Origin: Aromatoleum toluclasticum ATCC 700605
GTDB taxonomy: Bacteria > Pseudomonadota > Gammaproteobacteria > Burkholderiales > Rhodocyclaceae
Assembly (NCBI RefSeq): GCF_000378245.1
Contig: NZ_KB899496.1
Coordinates: 124,001 to 188,000, forward strand
Reading direction: 5' to 3'
Length of the DNA stretch: 64,000 nucleotides
Shown here in pieces: positions 59,153 to 64,000 of this stretch. The position numbers were made by a program, and so were the translations under genes. Each line of letters begins with the position of its first letter. Position 1 is the stretch's first letter. The notes below the pieces were generated by a model that was given only the letters and a program-made list of their open reading frames with translations, did not search any database and had not been told where the DNA came from.

Positions 59153-59226
59153 GTGGGAGCGGCTTCAGCCGCGAATCGGCGGTGTTGCGCGCGTTGCGGC
59201 CTCTTCGCGGCTGAAGCCGCTCCCAC
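59153..59226. repeat. REP-like inverted repeat, type B
   Basis: Two perfect 22-bp inverted arms (59153-59174 and 59205-59226, beginning GTGGGAGCGGCTTCAGCCGC) flank a 30-bp centre. This consensus is familiar from REP elements mobilised by RAYT transposases in gamma- and betaproteobacteria. It lies in the gap between the HAD and DUF3025 genes. Confidence 0.85.
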
Positions 59227-59259
59227 GGAGCTTGTCCCGCAATTTTGCGGCTTCGCGAC

Positions 59260-60093
59260 TCAGAGAGCCGGGAATTTCTCCGCCGGCACGCGCTTGGGCC
59301 GGAACTGCCGCGTGTCGCGGTAATATGCAGCCGACTCGTTCTCTCGCGTGACCCCCGGAATGCCGAGCAGCGGCAGCGGCGCAAGTTCGCGCGGGGTGCG
59401 CAGCAGCCCGCCGTCGAGCAGTTGCGCGGCGAGCCATGCGTCCGTTTCGGCCTGTCGTTCGGCGGTGGGGCGCTCCAGCCACCCGGCATCGACGACGCGG
59501 TACAGCGCCTTCGCGCACAGCCCGACGAAGGGCTCGCGCAGCTGCTCCCAGGTTCCATGACCGAAGACGAGGAAGCGCATCGTCTGCAGCAGCCGCGCGC
59601 GCCGCGTCCAGAACGCTTCTTCCCATTCGTGCGCCGCAAGCAGGGCGGGAATCCCGGGATCGCTGGACACGACGACGATGCCGCATTCGTCGAACTGGGT
59701 CAGCGCATCGCGTCGTGGCCCTCGGCCGGGCAGTCCCGCTGCGGCGCGTGCGTCGCGCTCGCGGCGATGGAGGATGTTGCAGGCGGCCTTCGTGTGCGGC
59801 CACACGCACCACGCGAGCGCGTTGAAGAAGTCGTGCCAGTCATCCTCGCGGGTCGGCACCGCGCCGGTCGCGAAGATGTGATCCTCGTAGGCGAGGGCTT
59901 CAGCGGGCGGCTGGATGAAGCGGATCGGCCGTCCGCCCCCGCTCGCGGCGCCCGGGGCGACTTTGTGCAGCAACGCGTCGAGCTGCGCCGTGCCGGGAAG
60001 TGCGGGCGTGGCAAAGCGTGCCAGCAGCGCCGCGATCGGTTCGAAGAGCGGCCGGGCGGCGAGCGCCGCGGGGGTGTCGGGTCCGGCCGTCAT
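59260..60093 (-). CDS. DUF3025 protein
   Basis: The 277-residue protein matches DUF3025 by its middle part, WHDFFNALAWCVWPHTKAAC and CGIVVVSSDPGIPALLAAHE. The function is unknown. It lies 12 bp downstream of the decarboxylase gene on the same strand and is probably cotranscribed, though no functional link is apparent. Confidence 0.85.
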   Translation of the reverse strand: MTAGPDTPAALAARPLFEPIAALLARFATPALPGTAQLDALLHKVAPGAASGGGRPIRFIQPPAEALAYEDHIFATGAVPTREDDWHDFFNALAWCVWPHTKAACNILHRRERDARAAAGLPGRGPRRDALTQFDECGIVVVSSDPGIPALLAAHEWEEAFWTRRARLLQTMRFLVFGHGTWEQLREPFVGLCAKALYRVVDAGWLERPTAERQAETDAWLAAQLLDGGLLRTPRELAPLPLLGIPGVTRENESAAYYRDTRQFRPKRVPAEKFPAL

Positions 60094-60105
60094 CGATCTC
60101 CCGTA

Positions 60106-61728
60106 TTACTTCATGCTGATGCGTTTCACTCCGGCGACGAAGCGCGACAGCGTGGTCGACAGCACGCCGCGCGGAATCGTCACCTCGATCAGCTGGAAGC
60201 GGCCGCGCGTGGCGATCGCCTTGTCGAGTGCGGCCTTGAGTTCCGCGCGCGTCGACACGCGTACCCCGTCGCCCCCGAGCCCCGCCGCCATCTCCGCGAA
60301 ACCCCAGTGACCGAGGTCGTTGAAGCCCGATTCCGGCTGGAAGGTGCGCAGCATCTCCCAACTCGCATTGTTGAACAAGAGCACGATCGGATCCCAGCCG
60401 TAGCGCTTGCAGTTGCCGAGCTCCCAGCCTGTCATCTGGAAGGCACCGTCGCCGACGAGGATCAGCGGGCGCTGGCCGCTCGTCGCCTGCAGCCCCAGGC
60501 CCGCGGGCACGCCGAAGCCCATGGTCGCGTAGTAGCCGGGCGCGAGTAGCGCGGTCTGCTCGATCTCCATCGCCGTGAACAGGCAGTCGCCGATGTCGGA
60601 CGCGATCGGCAGCTTGCCGTGCTCGGCGAAGAGGTCGTTCACCGCCTTCGCGATGTCGGTCGGGGCGATCGTCTCGCCGTCGGCGACGAGCCCCTTCGGG
60701 TACTGATGCGGCGCGACCGGGAAGGTCTTCTCGGCGCCATTCTTCACCCGCGCGAGCATCTCGTCGACGAGCGCGGCGAGCGGCATGTTCGCGTAGCTGT
60801 GGTAGCCGAGCGTGACCTGGCCGTTGTGCGCCTGGATGGTCTTGCGCAGGTCGATGCGGGTTTCCGACACGGCGAAGTTGGTGTCCGAGATGATCTCGCC
60901 GAGCAGGAAGAGGCCGTCCGAGCCTTCCACGAGCTGCGTGACTTCGGGCAGGCCTGCGACGCCCATGTAGGTGCCGACCAGCGGCGCGTCGCAGCCGGTG
61001 AGCAGGCCGCGGCCCATGAAGCTGGTGACGACGGGCAGGCCGAGCCGGCGCGACAGTTCGGCGACCTTTTCCTCGAGGCCGAAGCGGCGCACTTCGACGC
61101 CCGCCATCAGCACCGGCGCCTTCGCGACGTCGAGCCGGGCGAGGATCTCGTCCACGCAGGCGGCCAGCGCGTCGCTGTCGATCGCGCGCGGCGCCTCGGC
61201 AACGACCGGCGCGCATTCCTCGCGCACCATGTCGCGCGGGATCTCGATATACACCGGCTCGGAGTTGCGCAGGCAGCTCGCCAGCACGCGGGCGATATCG
61301 GCGGGCGCACGCGCCACGTCGTCGAGCTTCACCTGGTCGCAGGTGATCTCCTTGAAGATCTGGAGCTGCGAGTCGAGCGTCTTGGCCTGGTGGTGCAGCA
61401 GCAGGCCGGAGCTGGCTTCGCCCTTGCCGGGGCCGCCCGAGAGCACTACGACTGGCGACTTCTCGGCATAGGCGGCCGCGACGGCGTTGACCATGTTGAA
61501 CGCGCCCGCGCCGTAGGTCACGGCCGCGACGCCCAGCCCGCCGCGCATGCGTGCCGTGGCGTCGGCCGCGAAGCCCACGCCGGGTTCGTGCGAGAGCGTG
61601 TACAGGGGCAGGATGTCCGACTCTTCGATGATGCGGAAATACGGCAGCGCGAAGTCGCCGGGGATGCCGAAGATCTCGTGGGCGCCGTGATCCTTCAGCG
61701 CGTGCAGCAGCGATTCGACCAGGTTCAT
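60106..61728 (-). CDS. Thiamine diphosphate-dependent 2-keto acid decarboxylase (indolepyruvate/phenylpyruvate type)
   Basis: The 540-residue protein has the three domains of the pyruvate decarboxylase family: N-terminal GIPGDFALPYF and the catalytic Glu in SHEPGVGFAADATARM, a central domain, and the C-terminal ThDP motif GDGAFQMTGWELGN ending LLFNNASWE. In the Aromatoleum/Thauera group such an enzyme turns phenylpyruvate into phenylacetaldehyde in phenylalanine breakdown. GGAGGAG six bases upstream fits ATG 61728. The divergent Lrp gene supports an amino-acid-linked role. Confidence 0.87.
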   Translation of the reverse strand: MNLVESLLHALKDHGAHEIFGIPGDFALPYFRIIEESDILPLYTLSHEPGVGFAADATARMRGGLGVAAVTYGAGAFNMVNAVAAAYAEKSPVVVLSGGPGKGEASSGLLLHHQAKTLDSQLQIFKEITCDQVKLDDVARAPADIARVLASCLRNSEPVYIEIPRDMVREECAPVVAEAPRAIDSDALAACVDEILARLDVAKAPVLMAGVEVRRFGLEEKVAELSRRLGLPVVTSFMGRGLLTGCDAPLVGTYMGVAGLPEVTQLVEGSDGLFLLGEIISDTNFAVSETRIDLRKTIQAHNGQVTLGYHSYANMPLAALVDEMLARVKNGAEKTFPVAPHQYPKGLVADGETIAPTDIAKAVNDLFAEHGKLPIASDIGDCLFTAMEIEQTALLAPGYYATMGFGVPAGLGLQATSGQRPLILVGDGAFQMTGWELGNCKRYGWDPIVLLFNNASWEMLRTFQPESGFNDLGHWGFAEMAAGLGGDGVRVSTRAELKAALDKAIATRGRFQLIEVTIPRGVLSTTLSRFVAGVKRISMK

Positions 61729-61848
61729 GTCATGCTCCTCCGATGTGTTGTTGTCGAGCATTATTGCGCGCCATTGGCGCACAGAGCGTTCGTTATACGC
61801 ACATAAAGGCGGTTATCATGCACGAAAAGCGTATGGAGGCTACTAGCT

Positions 61849-62370
61849 ATGCAACAAATCGTCGTGGACAAGTTCGACCTGCAGATTCTCGACGCCCTGC
61901 AGCGTCGCGGCAACGCGACCAACAGCGCGCTCGGCGAGGAAATCCACCTGTCGCCGTCGCAGATCAGCCGGCGCATCAGCCGCATGGAGCAGGGCGGCAT
62001 CATCGCATCCTACGCCGCGTTGCTGGACCCCGCCGCGGTCGGGCTGGATGTCGCGGCCTTCGCGCAGGTCACGCTGGAGCGCCACGGTGACTCGCGCAGC
62101 GATGCCTTCGAGCGCGCCGTGGCGGCGCTGCCCGAAGTGGTGGCGTGCTTCTCGGTGAGCGGCGATGCGGACTACGTGATGCACATCGTCGCACCCGACC
62201 TCGTCGCGTTCTCGGAGGTGATGATGAAGCGCATCATGCACCTGCCCGGGCTCGCGCACCTGAAGACCAACATCGCGCTGAAGAAGGTGAAACAGACAAG
62301 CGTGCTGCCGCTCGACCACATCATGCACGCGCCGCAGTCGCGGCGGCGGATGCAGTTTGCGTCGGCTTAG
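61849..62370 (+). CDS. Lrp/AsnC family transcriptional regulator
   Basis: The 173-residue protein has an N-terminal helix-turn-helix (KFDLQILDALQRRGNATNSA, HLSPSQISRRISRMEQGGI) and a C-terminal ligand-binding RAM domain (VACFSVSGDADYVMHIVAPD). It is divergent from the decarboxylase gene, so it likely controls that gene in response to an amino acid such as phenylalanine. Its last bases overlap the convergent YcbK-like gene by four bases. Confidence 0.92.
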   Translation: MQQIVVDKFDLQILDALQRRGNATNSALGEEIHLSPSQISRRISRMEQGGIIASYAALLDPAAVGLDVAAFAQVTLERHGDSRSDAFERAVAALPEVVACFSVSGDADYVMHIVAPDLVAFSEVMMKRIMHLPGLAHLKTNIALKKVKQTSVLPLDHIMHAPQSRRRMQFASA

Positions 62371-62927
62371 CCGACCCAGTGGCGTACGCGCCCGGTGTCG
62401 ATATGAACGAAATCCGACTCGCGGTAGTAGCCGACGCCGCCGGCCTGCAGCGCGAGCGCGGCGTCGCGCAGTGCGGCGGTGTCGAAGCCGGGAATGCGCA
62501 CGTCGATCGCGCGGCCGTCCATGTGCATGCTACGCGTCGCGACGCCCTTACCGTCGGCCTTGTGCAGCATGCCGTTGGTCATCGGTGAGCGGAAAGCCGA
62601 GATGATTTCGAAACTTTCTCCCCCGCATGTCGTCCCCAATGTATGGAGAATATCCAGCAGGCGGGGGTCGATGCGGGCGACATCCCCGGTACGGAAGTCG
62701 CGCATCAGCCAGTCGATCCGCGCCAGTGCCGACGGGATATAGGAGCCGCCGCTGCGATAGACGATACGCAGGTTCTCGTCCGTATGCGTGTGGCGGAAGC
62801 ACAGCTCGCAGTCGGCTTCGGCGACGCTGGCCTGCACCTTGCCGAAGTTCAGGCCAAGGGGCAGTGCGGCAAGCCCTTTCAGCAGGAGCCGGCGCTGCGA
62901 CGCGGCATTGCGGAGGTGTTTCGACAT
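62367..62927 (-). CDS. DUF882 (YcbK/MepK-like) murein endopeptidase
   Basis: The 186-residue precursor has a twin-arginine-like signal (SQRRLLLKGLAALPLGL) and a DUF882 domain with peptidase M15-type metal ligands: FRSPMTNGMLHKADGKG, RSMHMDGRAIDVRIPG and DFVHIDTG. E. coli YcbK is exported by the Tat system and cuts 3-3 cross-links. It lies beside the YcbB-like L,D-transpeptidase gene, as in E. coli, but here the two are divergent with overlapping starts. Confidence 0.88.
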   Translation of the reverse strand: MSKHLRNAASQRRLLLKGLAALPLGLNFGKVQASVAEADCELCFRHTHTDENLRIVYRSGGSYIPSALARIDWLMRDFRTGDVARIDPRLLDILHTLGTTCGGESFEIISAFRSPMTNGMLHKADGKGVATRSMHMDGRAIDVRIPGFDTAALRDAALALQAGGVGYYRESDFVHIDTGRVRHWVG

Positions 62928-64000
62928 GGAGATGCGGGAAGCGAAGCGGCCGGTAAAGGGCGTAATCGTAAACCGGGTCGTGCGAATCGGGCAGCAGATC
63001 GGGCGAGTGTTACAAGTTGTCGTGCTCGCCCTGTTCGTGGCCGGAGGGACGGCAAGCAGAGCGGTGGCGGCCGGAACCAACGGCGAGGCCGTGCAGCAGG
63101 CCTTGCGCGACCGTGTCGTTGCGCTGCGCGGCAACGGCGAGCTGCGTCCGGCCGGCGGGGAAATCGCCGCGCGCAGCTTGATTTCCGAGTTCTACGCGAA
63201 CCGCGGCTACGCACCCGTGTGGAGCGATGCGGGGCGGCGGCGCGCGCTGCTGCGGGCGGTCGACGACAGTGCGAGCCACGGCCTCGATCCGGCCGATTAC
63301 CAGTTCGACCTGTTGCGCAGGCTGGCTGACGACGGCGTGCGGGGCGCCGGCAGCCTTGCCGACCGCGAGCTGCTGTTTACCGAGGCGCTCGTCCGGCTCG
63401 TCTATCACCTGCGTTTCGGCAAGGTCGATCCGCGCGAACTGTACAAGGAATGGAATTTCTCGCGCTCGCTGGGGGCGGTCGAGCCGGTGCGGGCGCTGGA
63501 GGCGCTGGTCGGCGCCGAGCCTTTGGGCCCCGCGATCGAACTCTATGCGCCGCGGCTGGAAGCCTATCGTCAGCTGCGCGCTGCACTGGTCGAGCACCGT
63601 GCCATGGAGGTGCTTGGCGGGTGGTCTGCCGTCCCGCCCGGCCCGACGCTGCGGCCGGGCGACCGTGATCCGCGGGTCGCGATCCTGCGCCAGCGCCTCA
63701 AGGCGAGTGGCGACCACCTGCAGCCGCCGCCGTCGGACGGCAATCTCTTCGACGATGCCTTGCGCGATTCGGTGCTCGCGTTCCAGGCTCGCCACGGACT
63801 CGAGCCCGACGGGGCCGTCGGACGCAAGACGCTCGCCGCGCTGCGGGTGGACGTCGGCCGCCGCATCGACCAGATCCGCGTGAACCTGGAACGCCTGCGC
63901 TGGGTCGCGCAGGACGTCGCGGGCGATTACCTGCTCGTGAACATCGCCGGCTTCAACGCCCGCCTGTACCTGGACGGGAAACTCGCGTGGCAGTCGCGCG
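62926..64000 (+). CDS. YcbB-like L,D-transpeptidase, N-terminal part (truncated by the window)
   Basis: This frame stays open from ATG 62926 to the window end, giving 358 codons of a protein expected to be about 530-600 residues. Seen are an export segment (about residues 27-48, LQVVVLALFVAGGTASRAVA), the YcbB N-terminal domain (SEFYANRGYAPVWSD, HGLDPADYQFDLL, LVYHLRFGKVDPREL), a peptidoglycan-binding domain (ALRDSVLAFQARHGLEPDG) and RIDQIRVNLERLRWV before the catalytic domain, which lies outside. GGAGG nine bases upstream supports 62926, but then the start overlaps the divergent YcbK-like ATG; a later start is possible. Confidence 0.85.
   Translation, partial: MEMREAKRPVKGVIVNRVVRIGQQIGRVLQVVVLALFVAGGTASRAVAAGTNGEAVQQALRDRVVALRGNGELRPAGGEIAARSLISEFYANRGYAPVWSDAGRRRALLRAVDDSASHGLDPADYQFDLLRRLADDGVRGAGSLADRELLFTEALVRLVYHLRFGKVDPRELYKEWNFSRSLGAVEPVRALEALVGAEPLGPAIELYAPRLEAYRQLRAALVEHRAMEVLGGWSAVPPGPTLRPGDRDPRVAILRQRLKASGDHLQPPPSDGNLFDDALRDSVLAFQARHGLEPDGAVGRKTLAALRVDVGRRIDQIRVNLERLRWVAQDVAGDYLLVNIAGFNARLYLDGKLAWQSR

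Noticed and set aside
63227-63883. Complete plus-strand open frame near the right edge
   Set aside because: It is out of frame with the YcbB-like protein, whose frame runs open to the edge and carries recognisable domains.

Overview
The window is about 64 kb of high-GC DNA with dense, mostly short-spaced genes. It reads as a chromosomal segment of a betaproteobacterium, most likely Rhodocyclales/Zoogloeaceae (Thauera, Azoarcus or Aromatoleum type). This rests on the order pyrG-kdsA-eno-ftsB, the protein sequences as I recognise them, and a cyclohexanecarboxylate (bad/ali) degradation locus. No rRNA, tRNA, CRISPR array, insertion sequence or phage gene was seen.

Layout. 1-5.2 kb: the end of ppsA with a strong terminator, a flavin split-barrel protein, fadH (2,4-dienoyl-CoA reductase), and a cell-shape type trio (M23 peptidase, small membrane coiled-coil protein, bactofilin). 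5.2-10.3 kb: a tightly overlapping five-gene minus-strand operon of two PAP2 phosphatases, two polyprenol-linked glycosyltransferases and a flippase-like membrane protein, probably for lipid A or other envelope lipid modification. 10.5-19.5 kb: purL, then a five-gene operon that looks copper-related (DUF2946, PCu(A)C chaperone, TonB receptor, beta-propeller, thioredoxin-fold protein). 19.5-22.4 kb: ETF-ubiquinone oxidoreductase, an acyl-CoA thioesterase and an isochorismatase-like hydrolase. 22.4-27.9 kb: a pyruvyltransferase-like gene and pyrG-kdsA-eno-ftsB. 27.9-44.6 kb: mixed small transcription units, including an NlpC/P60 lipoprotein, MliC, a SIMPL protein, an RTX metalloprotease, an HDOD protein, a RES/Xre toxin-antitoxin pair, a DHH phosphoesterase, an aminotransferase with a divergent MarR regulator, a DUF938/N-acyltransferase pair, ComB, a tautomerase, a SUV3-type helicase, panE and a DUF1615 lipoprotein.

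44.6-57.5 kb is the metabolic core. badK-aliA, aliB, badR, badH-badI-acyl-CoA dehydrogenase-nitroreductase, a PaaY-like protein, and a hydratase-dehydrogenase-thiolase set together give a plausible route. Cyclohexanecarboxylate is activated (AliA), desaturated (AliB), hydrated (BadK), oxidised (BadH) and ring-opened (BadI) to pimeloyl-CoA, which then goes through one round of beta-oxidation towards glutaryl-CoA. BadR (MarR family) is the expected regulator, and a shared motif in the aliA and aliB promoters is a candidate operator. ETF-QO and FadH elsewhere in the window would support the electron transfer and the handling of unsaturated acyl-CoAs.

57.5-64 kb: a MobA-like nucleotidyltransferase, a HAD phosphatase, a DUF3025 protein, a phenylpyruvate/indolepyruvate-type decarboxylase with a divergent Lrp regulator, a YcbK-like endopeptidase, and the start of a YcbB-like L,D-transpeptidase cut by the window edge. 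Non-coding structure includes a perfect 24-bp operator-like palindrome near ETF-QO with a related copy at fadH, a 151-nt long-hairpin element between aliB and badR, and REP-like inverted repeats of two types.
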